A DNA stretch of 64,000 bases from Bacteroides sp. (GTDB lineage: Bacteria; Bacteroidota; Bacteroidia; Bacteroidales; Muribaculaceae): assembly GCA_014801955.1 (NCBI GenBank), contig JAAVDE010000041.1:50870-114869 (forward strand), read 5' to 3'. Under the pieces are notes generated by a model. The model had not been told where the DNA came from and made no database searches. It worked only from the letters and a program-made list of their open reading frames with translations. Positions 21,066-31,000 of this stretch are shown one piece after another (position 1 is the stretch's first letter; the number at the start of each line of letters is the position of its first letter). The translations under genes were made by a program, and so were the position numbers.

Positions 21066-22256
21066 TCAGGCCAGGGGGAACTGGAGGCGGAAGGTGGTTG
21101 CGCGGTTGGGCTCGGAGGCCTTGACGAAGATGTGGCCGTGGTGGTAGTCGTCGACTATCCGCTTGGCCAGGGTCAGGCCGAGGCCCCAGCCGCGCTTCTT
21201 GGTTGTGTAGCCGGGATTGAAAATAGTTTTGAAATCCTTGCGGGCAATGCCCTTGCCGGTGTCGGTTACTTCAACAACGGCGTCCGAGCCGTCGACAAAG
21301 GTTGTGATTTCAATGGAGCCGTGGCCTTCCATTGCGTCAACGGCGTTTTTAATCAGGTTTTCGAGCACCCAGGCGAGCAGGTCGGTCGAGAGCTCAACGC
21401 GCAGCGGCTCGGCGGAGGTTGTCAGCGTCAGCCTCACGCCGGATGAGATGCGCGTTCTCATGTAGTCGACCGCGTGTTCAACAACCGAGTTCAGATCGGC
21501 AGCGACCATTACCGGCGGCGAGCCGATTTTTGAGAAGCGCGAGGCAATGACGTTCAGGCGGTTAACGTCTTTGTTCATTTCGGCAACCACGTCGGAATCA
21601 ACGCCGTAGCCGGGAAGGATTTCGACCCATGCCATCAGCGAGGAGATGGGAGTTCCGAGCTGGTGGGCGGTTTCTTTCGACAGGCCGACCCAGACCTTGT
21701 TTTGCTCGGCGCGCTTGGTTGCGGAAACGGCATAGTAAACAACGAAGATGAAGCCGGCCATGACGGCCAGCTGAACGTAGGGGTACCAGCTGAGGCGGCG
21801 CAGCAGCAGGGAGTCTTCGTAGTAGAGATGCTGGTTAATGCCCGGGGCGATAACGATTGTTATTACGTTTTCAGACTTTTTCAGCGACGCCAGGTGCTCG
21901 CGCAGGAAGCGTTCGTTTTCGGCCGTGAGCTCCCAGGGGGGGAGTGTGTCGTTATTTTCGGGCAGGTTGAAGTTCAGGTGGTCGAGAATGTTGTCGCTGT
22001 CGTCGACCAGAATGACGGGAATGGTAGAGTTTCCCTTGATGATGGAGAGGAGAAAGTCGAGGTTAGTCGACGAATCGGCCGAGGCGATTTCGCGGGTTGC
22101 GTCGGCCCAGATTTGCATGCGCGCGCGCTCCTGGGCCGACAGGTCATTGACCAGGCGGTCCGACACCCATAAAAAAGCGGCCACCACGGCCACTGTGGCG
22201 AGCATGAACGCCAGAGTGCCGCGGCGGCGTATGTCGTAGAGATTAGGCATTCGCAA
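21066..22256 (-). CDS. Sensor histidine kinase
   Basis: Two TMs, H-box KETAHQLGTPISSL, N/G boxes (LIKNAVDAM, VTDTGKGI, GWGLGLTLAKRIV). Confidence 0.9.
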   Translation of the reverse strand: MRMPNLYDIRRRGTLAFMLATVAVVAAFLWVSDRLVNDLSAQERARMQIWADATREIASADSSTNLDFLLSIIKGNSTIPVILVDDSDNILDHLNFNLPENNDTLPPWELTAENERFLREHLASLKKSENVITIVIAPGINQHLYYEDSLLLRRLSWYPYVQLAVMAGFIFVVYYAVSATKRAEQNKVWVGLSKETAHQLGTPISSLMAWVEILPGYGVDSDVVAEMNKDVNRLNVIASRFSKIGSPPVMVAADLNSVVEHAVDYMRTRISSGVRLTLTTSAEPLRVELSTDLLAWVLENLIKNAVDAMEGHGSIEITTFVDGSDAVVEVTDTGKGIARKDFKTIFNPGYTTKKRGWGLGLTLAKRIVDDYHHGHIFVKASEPNRATTFRLQFPLA

Positions 22257-22632
22257 TAGCCTCGGCTATGCGTTGCATCTCTTCGGGGGCGATTTGGCGC
22301 TTGGGGGCGCGGAAGTCCATGTCGGCCTCGGTCTGAAGCGGAACGAGGTGGATATGGGCGTGAGGCACCTCCATTCCAAGCACGGCAACGCCGACGCGCT
22401 GACAGGGCATGGCTTTCTTGACTTTCAGCGCCACCTTGCGGGCAAATTCCATCAGCGCGCCATATTCCTCGGGCTCGAGGTCAAACAGGTAGTCGACCTC
22501 GCGGCGGGGAATCACGAGCACATGGCCCGGCGCCATCGGGTTGATGTCGAGAAAGGCGAAGTGGCGGTCGTCTTCGGCCACCTTATAGGAAGTAATCTCG
22601 CCTGCGGCGATTCGCGAAAAAATCGAGGCCAT
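22243..22632 (-). CDS. HIT family protein (histidine triad)
   Basis: MASIFSRIAAGEI...HAHIHLVPL triad. Confidence 0.93.
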   Translation of the reverse strand: MASIFSRIAAGEITSYKVAEDDRHFAFLDINPMAPGHVLVIPRREVDYLFDLEPEEYGALMEFARKVALKVKKAMPCQRVGVAVLGMEVPHAHIHLVPLQTEADMDFRAPKRQIAPEEMQRIAEAIANA

Positions 22633-23102
22633 CAGATTGCAATTTCAACGATTTCGAACTTCATCATGCCGGCGGGCACGCGGATGTCAACAACGTCGCC
22701 GAGCTTATGGCCGAGCAAGCCCTGGGCGATAGGGGTTGAGGTTCCGATTTTTTTCTCCTTGAGGTTGGCCTCAGAGTCGGCAACGATGGTATATTCGGCA
22801 ACGGCGCCGTTGGCGTGGTTTTTGATTTTGACGCGGTTCATTATCTGCACCTCGTCGGTGTTGAGTTTGCTTTCGTCGATGATGCGCGCGTTGGCCACGA
22901 GGTCCTTGAGCTGGGCGATTTTCATTTCGAGCAGGCCCTGAGCCTCCTTGGCGGCGTCGTATTCGGCGTTTTCAGAGAGGTCGCCCTTGTCGCGGGCTTC
23001 GGCGATAGCGGCAGAGATTCTCGGACGTTCAACGGATTCCATGTAGGCGATTTCTTCCATTTTTTTCTTGTATCCGTCTTTGGTCATGTAAGTTATAGCC
23101 AT
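22632..23102 (-). CDS. greA: Transcription elongation factor GreA
   Basis: Coiled-coil N-terminus with RDKGDLSENAEYDAAKEAQG and C-terminal FKBP-like domain (IAQGLLGHKLGDVVDI). Confidence 0.95.
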   Translation of the reverse strand: MAITYMTKDGYKKKMEEIAYMESVERPRISAAIAEARDKGDLSENAEYDAAKEAQGLLEMKIAQLKDLVANARIIDESKLNTDEVQIMNRVKIKNHANGAVAEYTIVADSEANLKEKKIGTSTPIAQGLLGHKLGDVVDIRVPAGMMKFEIVEIAI

Positions 23103-23256
23103 GATAAGATGTTAAATAAGGTTGTTCAATAATAGTAAAAAAATAATCTCGCGGCGTTTGCGCCGTCGAGACCCTGAGGGCAATAGCACCGGCGAGCCGG
23201 CGCGATTAACGGCGCAAAGTTACGCAAAAAACTCCAAACTAAAAAACTTTTCTTCA

Positions 23257-23382
23257 AAATTAGTAATTAGGAATTAGTAATTAGTAATTGGGAGCGAAGA
23301 AGCTGGATTCAGGAATTGCTAATTGCTAATTACTCATTACTAATTGAAAAATTACTAATTACTAATTACTCATTACTAATTC
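23257..23382. repeat. AT-rich heptameric (TAATTAG/CTAATTA) repeat cluster forming an imperfect long inverted repeat
   Basis: Direct reading: aattagtaattaggaattagtaattagtaattg ... aattgctaattgctaattactcattactaattgaaaaattactaattactaattactcattactaattc. Confidence 0.85.
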
Positions 23383-25951
23383 ACTTGGTGAGGCGGCCGG
23401 AGGGGGTGAGGGCGGTGGCGTCGACGTTGAAGGTGCGGGCCGTGGAGTTGTTGTAGAACCGGATGCGGGCCGAGCCGGTGGCGTCGGGCCGCAGGTCGGG
23501 ATTCCAGTAGAGGGTGCGGCGATAGTCGGGTTCCACGGGGGGCACCGTCGAGTAGTCGGGCGAGTAAAACTCAACAGCCGGAACGGTGTAGCCCTCGATA
23601 ATGTCGCGGCGAACGCCGTTTTGAACCGTTGAGCGGCGGTCGGGATAAAACTCGATAAAGACCACGCAGCCATAGGTTTTGGAGGCATCCTTGAGAGTGT
23701 CGAAGCGCGACTTGCCGGTTCGGTCAGCCATTCGGGCGGCGCAGGCAACCATTGCATCGGCGCGATTGTTGATAAAGATGTTTTTAACGTAGTCGGCGGG
23801 GATTTTTCCGAGATAGGGAGAGTGCATGGACATGTCGCCGTCGGAGGTTGTCATAACGTCGTCAACGCCCATGATTTCGTCGAGCACGGCCTTGTTTGAC
23901 CCGAAGTCGGGGTCGGCGAAGAGCAGGGCGAGCTTGCCGTCGTAGCAGAGCGAGTCGTTTTTATCGACGTAGAACTTGCTGTCAATCTGAGGAAGCACGT
24001 CGTTGAGCGTTCGCAGGCGGCGTTTGCCTTTGTCGCGCAGGGAGTTGACCTCCTTCATGATGTCGTAGGCCGCAAAGGAGGTTTCCATGTAGCCGGCCAT
24101 TTCCTGCGAGGCGGTATATTCGGCGGTGACCTCGACCTCGTTGAGAGTCTTCATGCCGGGAATCACCAGGTTGGAGGCGGCGGAGTCGGCGGCGACGAGG
24201 TCGGCGCCCGGAGCAATGATAACGCTGTCGATAACAACCTCCGACTCGCCCAGCTCATAGCGGCGCGGCGCGGGGTGTTCGCTCAGGTCAAGAAAGATTC
24301 GGTTGCTGCTGACCTTGTCCTTGTTCGAGGAGGAGATGATGGTCAGCCAGTTGCCGGCGAGACTGTCGCGGAAGGTGAAGCGACCGTCGGCGTCGGTCGT
24401 GAAGGTATAGGTTTTCATAACGCCGGTAGTGTCCGTGCGGCTGAGCATGGCCGACACCGAGATGTTGGCCTTGGGCTTGTTGCGGTAGCGCTCGAGAATA
24501 CGTCCGCGAACCTCGATGGCCTGCTCGGGCATGGAGTCGAGGCGCACGGGTTCCATGCCGGCGAGCTCGCTCCAGGAGTAGCGGCGCCAGCCCTGAACCA
24601 TCAGCAGGTTGTCGAGGTCGGCTTCGTGGCCCGGCTCGAAATAGTAGGCGGGATTATGGAGGTAGCCGCGGATTTCGGAGGCCAGCAGCAGGTCGGCCAT
24701 GATGTTGGAGCCGTAGGCGGCATGGTTGTCTGCGTCGGTAACGGAGATTGAGAAGGGGGTCGTCACGGCGGCGCCGGTCTTGGCGTCGGCGAGCTTGACG
24801 CTGAGGTCCACGGGTTCGAAGGGTTGGTATTGAGCCTTGTTGAACGAGTAGTCAACATCGATGTAGTCGCCCCGGTTATGGAAGAAGAGGCGGTCGGCCA
24901 CGGGCAGGCCGGCGGCGTTGAAAATGGTTAGCTGGGCAACTCCCGAGGGCATTTTGAGGGTCGACATGCTGAAGGTGGCCGATGGCTCCTCGGTGAGGTC
25001 AACGATCGTTCGGCCATAGAGCTCGCCGCGACAGGTCAGGCTGACGCCCACGGTCTGCGTCGGGCAGCCGGGGGTGCGGCTGAGGGTAACTTCGATGCCG
25101 TTAGGGTTCTGCAGGGCGTCGACGGCCAGGGCAATGCCTTCGGGCTCAACGGCGGGGAGGTCGCGACGATACTGCTTGCCATCGACGGTCAGCTCGGCAA
25201 CATAGCGATCCGCGGCGGCGGGGGTGAACTCAACGGTTCCGCGCCCCATGTGGCCGCTGCTGAAGGTGGCGACCTCGTTGCCGGCGCGGTCGAGGATGCG
25301 CCCCTGAGCCTCGACGAGCGGGCGCCCGGAGGCGGTCAGCTCAAAGGCCACGCGGGCGGGGAGGCCGCCAACGAGGTGGCCGCCCTCGGGATAGAATTTC
25401 ATGTCAACCTTTTCGGCCTTGAGCTTCGCGGGGCGGAGCATGGGAACGTTTTTGAACTGCTGGTTCAGGATTGTTCGCTCGGCCCAGTCGCCTTCGGTTT
25501 TGGGCGCCGCGAAGATAGGCACCACCCGCGAATAGATTGCCTCGGGGCCGAAGTTGAGCATATAGCGCGTGTAGGCGCGGATTTCGTAGTAGCCGGAATA
25601 GAAGGGAGTTTCGTTAGCCAGCAAAGAGCCGCTGCAGCGGCCATCGACGGCGTTGAGCACGCAGCGGTCAATAATCTTGCCGCCGGGGTTGAGCAGCTCA
25701 ACGTAGACGGTGCGGCTGAGGCTCGAGGGTTTGAGTTTGCCGGAGGTTACGAGGTAGCAGGCGAAATAGATTCGGTCACCGCGATAGTAGGAGTTATTGT
25801 CGAGGTGGAGATAAATCATTTCCTGGGGAATCAGACCGGAGTGGCGCGCGGTCGTTGCATGATAAACGGTCAGCGAGTCAATCGCGGTTTCCTGGCCGAA
25901 CGAAACGAGCGGCAGCAACAGAGCAATAAGCGAAACGAATAATGAGCGCAT
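23381..25951 (-). CDS. Secreted MG2/TonB-plug-domain-like protein without obvious beta-barrel
   Basis: Signal peptide MRSLFVSLIALLLPLVSFGQ; MG2-like segments (IYLHLDNNSYYRGDRIYFACYLV) and plug-like LNEVEVTAEY... region; ends without barrel-length sequence. Confidence 0.7.
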   Translation of the reverse strand: MRSLFVSLIALLLPLVSFGQETAIDSLTVYHATTARHSGLIPQEMIYLHLDNNSYYRGDRIYFACYLVTSGKLKPSSLSRTVYVELLNPGGKIIDRCVLNAVDGRCSGSLLANETPFYSGYYEIRAYTRYMLNFGPEAIYSRVVPIFAAPKTEGDWAERTILNQQFKNVPMLRPAKLKAEKVDMKFYPEGGHLVGGLPARVAFELTASGRPLVEAQGRILDRAGNEVATFSSGHMGRGTVEFTPAAADRYVAELTVDGKQYRRDLPAVEPEGIALAVDALQNPNGIEVTLSRTPGCPTQTVGVSLTCRGELYGRTIVDLTEEPSATFSMSTLKMPSGVAQLTIFNAAGLPVADRLFFHNRGDYIDVDYSFNKAQYQPFEPVDLSVKLADAKTGAAVTTPFSISVTDADNHAAYGSNIMADLLLASEIRGYLHNPAYYFEPGHEADLDNLLMVQGWRRYSWSELAGMEPVRLDSMPEQAIEVRGRILERYRNKPKANISVSAMLSRTDTTGVMKTYTFTTDADGRFTFRDSLAGNWLTIISSSNKDKVSSNRIFLDLSEHPAPRRYELGESEVVIDSVIIAPGADLVAADSAASNLVIPGMKTLNEVEVTAEYTASQEMAGYMETSFAAYDIMKEVNSLRDKGKRRLRTLNDVLPQIDSKFYVDKNDSLCYDGKLALLFADPDFGSNKAVLDEIMGVDDVMTTSDGDMSMHSPYLGKIPADYVKNIFINNRADAMVACAARMADRTGKSRFDTLKDASKTYGCVVFIEFYPDRRSTVQNGVRRDIIEGYTVPAVEFYSPDYSTVPPVEPDYRRTLYWNPDLRPDATGSARIRFYNNSTARTFNVDATALTPSGRLTK

Positions 25952-26136
25952 AGCAAAAATAACGAAATGAATGGTTGGTGGATTGATTAACAGCGACAAA
26001 GTTAAGCATTTTTTGGCAAAAAACAATATCTTCGGGCAAAAACCGCCGGTTTTAATAATTTCGGCCTGATCTTTATGGTTAAATTTATATAATTTCGTAA
26101 CTTTGCAGAGATTTCAAATGTTGATTCAATCAGATT

Positions 26137-27909
26137 ATGAAAGATTTCAGTTTAGAAGACATCAAGACCCCTGCCGACATCCGCGAAATGGACGTTGAGC
26201 AGCTGACGCGACTGGCCGCGATGATGCGCTCGTCGCTTTTGAAGAAACTGTCGGCCCACGGCGGCCACATCGGTCCGAATCTCGGCATGGTCGAGGCAGT
26301 TATTGCGCTCCACTACGTTTTCAATACTCCGACCGACAAGATAGTTTTCGACGTTTCTCACCAGACGTACCCCCACAAAATGCTGACCGGGCGCATGGAC
26401 GCCTTTACCGACCCGGCGCACTACGACGACGTTACCGGCTATACCAACCCCGCCGAGAGCGACTACGACCTCTACTCGCTGGGCCACACCTCGTCGGCCG
26501 TAGCCCTGGCCGCCGGCCTTGCAATGGCCCGCGACCTGAAGGGCGACAAGGAGAACGTCGTTGCCGTTATCGGCGACGGCTCGCTCAGCGGCGGCGTTGC
26601 CTTTGAGGGGCTCGACACCGGCGCCACTCTCGGCTCGAACTTCATCGTGGTGGTCAACGACAACCAGATGAGCATCGCCGAAAACCACGGCGGCATCTAC
26701 TCCAACCTTGAGCTGCTCCGCTCAACCAACGGCCAAGGCGAGCCGAACCTGTTTCGCTCGTTTGGCTATGACTACCACTATGTTCGCTACGGCAACGACC
26801 TCCACAGCCTCATCGAGGCCTTCCGCGCGGTCAAGGATTCGACGCGCCCGGTAGTGGTTCACATCAACACGATGAAAGGCATGGGTCTGCCCGCCGCCGA
26901 AGCCAACAAGGAGGAGTTTCACTATAGCGGCCCGTTTGACCTGAAAACCGGCGCTCCGCTCCACGAGGAGCTGCCGCAAACGGCACCCAAGACCTACGAC
27001 GACCTCTTTGCCGACACGATGCTGCGCCAAATGAAGGCGAACCCCGGCGTCGTTGCCATCACGGCGGGCACTCCGGGCGTTTTGGGCTTCACCCCCGCGC
27101 GCCGCAAGGAGGCCGGTCGCCAATTCGTTGACGTAGGCATTGCCGAGCAGGCGGCGGTTGACCTGGCCAGCGGCCTGGCCAAAGGGGGCATGCGCCCGGT
27201 TGCAGGCTTCGTCAGTAGCTTTTTGCAGCGCGCCTACGACCAGTTCAGCCAGGATATTGCCCTTAACCGCCAGCCGGCAACGTTCGTTGTGTTCTACGGC
27301 TCGATGTTTGGCATGAACGACGAAACGCACCTCGGCTTCTTCGACATTGCGCTTCTGGCCAACATTCCCGACCTGTTGGTTCTGGCGCCGACATGCCGCG
27401 AGGAGTTCGAGTCGATGCTCGACTGGGCCATCGGCCAGAAGGAGCTGCCGGTAGTTATCCGCACTCCGGGAGCCGTTGCGGTTTCGAATCCGCAGATTGA
27501 ACCGGCAACTGACTATTCGCGCCCGGCCTATCAGATTGTGCGCCAGGGTTCGGAGGTTGCTCTCATCGGCGCAGGCCTGATGTTCGGCATCATGGCTCAA
27601 GCCGCCGACCTGCTGGAAAAACAGGGCGTCAAGGCAACTTTGATTAACCCGCGCGAGCTGTCGGCGCTCGACACCGCCACGCTCGACTCCCTCAAGGGCT
27701 ACAAGGCCGTCATCACCGCCGAAGACGGCATTATCGACGGCGGCTTCGGCCAGAAGGTCGCCTCCTATTTGGGCCAGGCGCCGGCAAAGGTCGTTAACCT
27801 CGGCCTGCCCAAGGAGTTCCTGAACCGCTACGACTACTCCGAGCTTCAGACCCGCTGCGGCCTGACCCCGCAGCAGATTGCCGACCGCGCAATCAGCGAG
27901 CTGAAGTAA
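26137..27909 (+). CDS. 1-deoxy-D-xylulose-5-phosphate synthase family protein (divergent, about 590 aa)
   Basis: TPP-binding GDGSLSGGVAFEGLDTG...VVNDNQMSI, transketolase central (FVDVGIAEQAAVDLASGLAKGG) and C-terminal domains. Confidence 0.85.
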   Translation: MKDFSLEDIKTPADIREMDVEQLTRLAAMMRSSLLKKLSAHGGHIGPNLGMVEAVIALHYVFNTPTDKIVFDVSHQTYPHKMLTGRMDAFTDPAHYDDVTGYTNPAESDYDLYSLGHTSSAVALAAGLAMARDLKGDKENVVAVIGDGSLSGGVAFEGLDTGATLGSNFIVVVNDNQMSIAENHGGIYSNLELLRSTNGQGEPNLFRSFGYDYHYVRYGNDLHSLIEAFRAVKDSTRPVVVHINTMKGMGLPAAEANKEEFHYSGPFDLKTGAPLHEELPQTAPKTYDDLFADTMLRQMKANPGVVAITAGTPGVLGFTPARRKEAGRQFVDVGIAEQAAVDLASGLAKGGMRPVAGFVSSFLQRAYDQFSQDIALNRQPATFVVFYGSMFGMNDETHLGFFDIALLANIPDLLVLAPTCREEFESMLDWAIGQKELPVVIRTPGAVAVSNPQIEPATDYSRPAYQIVRQGSEVALIGAGLMFGIMAQAADLLEKQGVKATLINPRELSALDTATLDSLKGYKAVITAEDGIIDGGFGQKVASYLGQAPAKVVNLGLPKEFLNRYDYSELQTRCGLTPQQIADRAISELK

Positions 27910-27936
27910 TCGCCGCCCCATCTATCGTATTAACCC

Positions 27937-27980
27937 GCGAGCCCCGACGCATTCAACGCCGGGGTTCGCCGTTTTTTTCG
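27937..27980 (+). terminator. Rho-independent terminator
   Basis: GCGAGCCCCG ... CGGGGTTCGC stem followed by gtttttttc. Confidence 0.7.
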
Positions 27981-28054
27981 GCGAGAAAGGCGGTGGAGTC
28001 GCTTTTTTTCCGTATCTTTGCGCTAAATAAGTCAATACCATTCATTATCAGGCT

Positions 28055-31000
28055 ATGAATCATTTAAGCAGAATAATCACTGCGGGGCTGAGCGCACTGA
28101 GCGCGCTGATGGCCGCCGCAGCCGTTGATAATCCGCAGAGCGTCAAAGATTTGCTCGACCGCATCGGCGGCGCGGGCACGTCGGCAAAAATCGAAACCAC
28201 GGTCGACGACGGCTATAAGTCGGCGTCGGGCGCGGAGATGTTTGCCATCTCAACCAAGAACGGCAAGCCGTGGGTCAAGGGAACGACGCTGTCGGCCGTG
28301 ACCACCGGCCTGGGCTGGTATCTGAACCACACGGCCAACGTTAACCTGTCGTGGAACTACCCGACAACGACGCTCACCTCCCTGCCGCTGCCGCAGGGAA
28401 CGGAGGAACACACCACCTCGGCCGACTATCGCTATTATCTGAACTACTGCACGTTCAGCTACTCAATGAGCACCTGGACCTGGGAACGCTGGCAGCAGGA
28501 AATCGACTGGATGGCGCTGCGCGGCATCAACATGCCGCTGCAAATCATCGGCCTGGAGGAGGTGTGGCGCAAAATGCTCACGGAGGACTATGGCTACACC
28601 AAGGCCGAGGCCAACGACTTTGTCGGCGGCCCCTGCTTCATGGCCTGGTTCGGCATGAACAACCTCCAGGGCTGGGGCGGCCCGAATCCCGACTGGTGGT
28701 ATGAACGCCAGGCGGAGCTGGGACGCAAAATCAGCAGCCGCATGCGCGACCTGGGCATCGAGCCGGTGCTTCCGGGCTTCGCAGGCATGGTTCCGAGCAA
28801 CTTTGCATCGAAAACCGGCATAGCCGCGTCGGGCCAGGGCAACTGGTGTGGGTTCACGCGCCCCTACATCGTTGACTCAACCGGCCCGGGCTTCGCATCG
28901 GTCGCCGCCAACTACTATAAGCGCCTGAAGGAGGTTATGGGCGAGAGCAAATATTACTCTATCGACCCCTACCACGAAGGGGGCGCCGCGCCGGCCAACC
29001 CCGGCAACGGCTATCGGAAAATGAACGAGGCGCTCCATGCGGCCAAACCCGACGCCAAGTGGGTTATTCAGAGCTGGCAGTGGAGCGGAGCGCAGCGCAC
29101 CTGCCTGGATAATATTCCGGTCGGCGAACTGATCGTGCTCGACCTTTATAGCGACGGCAATCCGAACTATCGCGGCTATAAAGGCCACGAAACCGTTTAT
29201 TCAACGATTTTTAACTTCGGCGGTCGCACCGGCTTTTTCGGCCGCGTTCAAAAGATTATCGACGGCTATTTCGACGCTCGCACGGTCAGCTCGGTCAAGG
29301 GCATAGGCGCCGCGCCGGAAGCCATTGAGCAAACGCCGGTTATGTATGACCTGCTGTTTGAGCTCCCCTGGCTGGCATCGAAGCCCGACGCCGCCGGGTG
29401 GATTGCCGGCTATGCCCGCCGCCGCTATGGCGCCGACAATGACGATGCCCGTCAGGCATGGGAGCTGCTGCGCACTTCGGCGCTCGACTGCCAGACCGGC
29501 CTCCAGGGCCCCCACGAGGCGGTAATGTGTGGCCGCCCGGCACTGAATATCAACAAGGTGTCGAGCTGGGGCGGCAGCGAAATTTTCTATGACCAGAACA
29601 AAACCGCCTCGGCGGCCTATAAGCTGCTGCGCTCGGGCCTGAGCGGCAACAACTATGACTATGACCTGACCGACCTGGTGCGTCAGGCCGTTACCGACTA
29701 TTCGAAATCGCTGCTGGCCGAGCTCAACAGCGCCAACGCCTCGGGCAACACCGAGCGCTTCAACAGCCTGAAAGACGCCTTTCTGGAGCTGATGCTCGGT
29801 GTCGATGAGCTGCTCTGCACCCATCCCGACTTCATGCTCGGCCACTGGACCGAGCGCGCCCGCTCGATGGCCGACGAGGTCGGCGCCACGACCGACGCCG
29901 ACCGCAACTGGCTGGAGCTCAACAATGCCCGCACTCTGATTACCACCTGGGGACCGCAGGCGGCGTCAGAAAACGGCGGCCTGCGCGACTACAGCTATCG
30001 CCAGTGGGGCGGAATGGTCAAGGATTTCTACTATCAGCGCTGGAAAACATGGTTCGACAACGGAATGCAGGCTCCCGCCGGGGGCTGGTTCCAGTGGGAA
30101 CACAACTGGGCCACCAACGCAAACAAGCGATTCCCGACCGAGCCCACGGGCAACACAGCCGAGGTTGCGACGCGCCTGCTGGGCCGCTATTTACCGGAGC
30201 TGACGTCGGCCAAAGCCGGCCAGGAGCCCGCCTATCTGAAGGCAATGACCGAAAATGACCTGCGCGGCAAATGGTTTGACCTCTGCAATCCCGAGAGGGT
30301 TTACACGCCCGCAGTAACGGGCGAGGTTGCCGAAATCGCCATCGACTTCAGCAAAAACGGCCGCTATGAGAGCGACGAAACCGTTGCGGGCAGCTCGTTT
30401 GCCATTCCGGCCGACGCGCCGATCGGCGAGCGCACCTGCCGCATAACCCTGGCCGACGGCACCGTTGCCGGCTTCACGCTGCAAATCGTCGTTGACATAA
30501 CCGAGCCGCGCACCGTCAGCGTCAGCTCCGCCGACCCGACTCAGGGTTCGGTCAGCATTGACGGCTCCGACGCCCTGAGCGTCACGACCAAAGACTACGT
30601 CACCGTTCGCGCCACCCCGACGAGCATCTATGATTTCAGCCACTGGACCGACGCCGCCGGCAATAACCTCGGAGGCGACAATCCGCTGACCTACTATGGC
30701 CGCGAAAACATCGAGCTGACGGCGCATTTCATCGTTAACAAATGGGGAGTGCCGCCAACCGACGGATACAAGGATAAAGCCACCATCGAGAGCTATCGCC
30801 AATACGTTAAGAGCATGAGCGTTACGCAAAACGGCGAAACCACCCCGCTCTACGAAACCGCCTCCGTGCCCGACTATCAGTTCGTTCAGATCCCGATGCG
30901 CATCTATGCGGCTCCGGGCGGCGAGTTCACCCTGAACTGGACCGACGCCGGCGGTTTGCGCTACCTGTTTTTGAGCGCCTATTGCGACCTGAATAACGAC

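Noticed and set aside
21054-21124. In-frame tail of the TonB-type ORF overlapping the histidine kinase
   Set aside because: Product of the frameshift; the alternate frame gives the family-typical C-terminus ending at 21053
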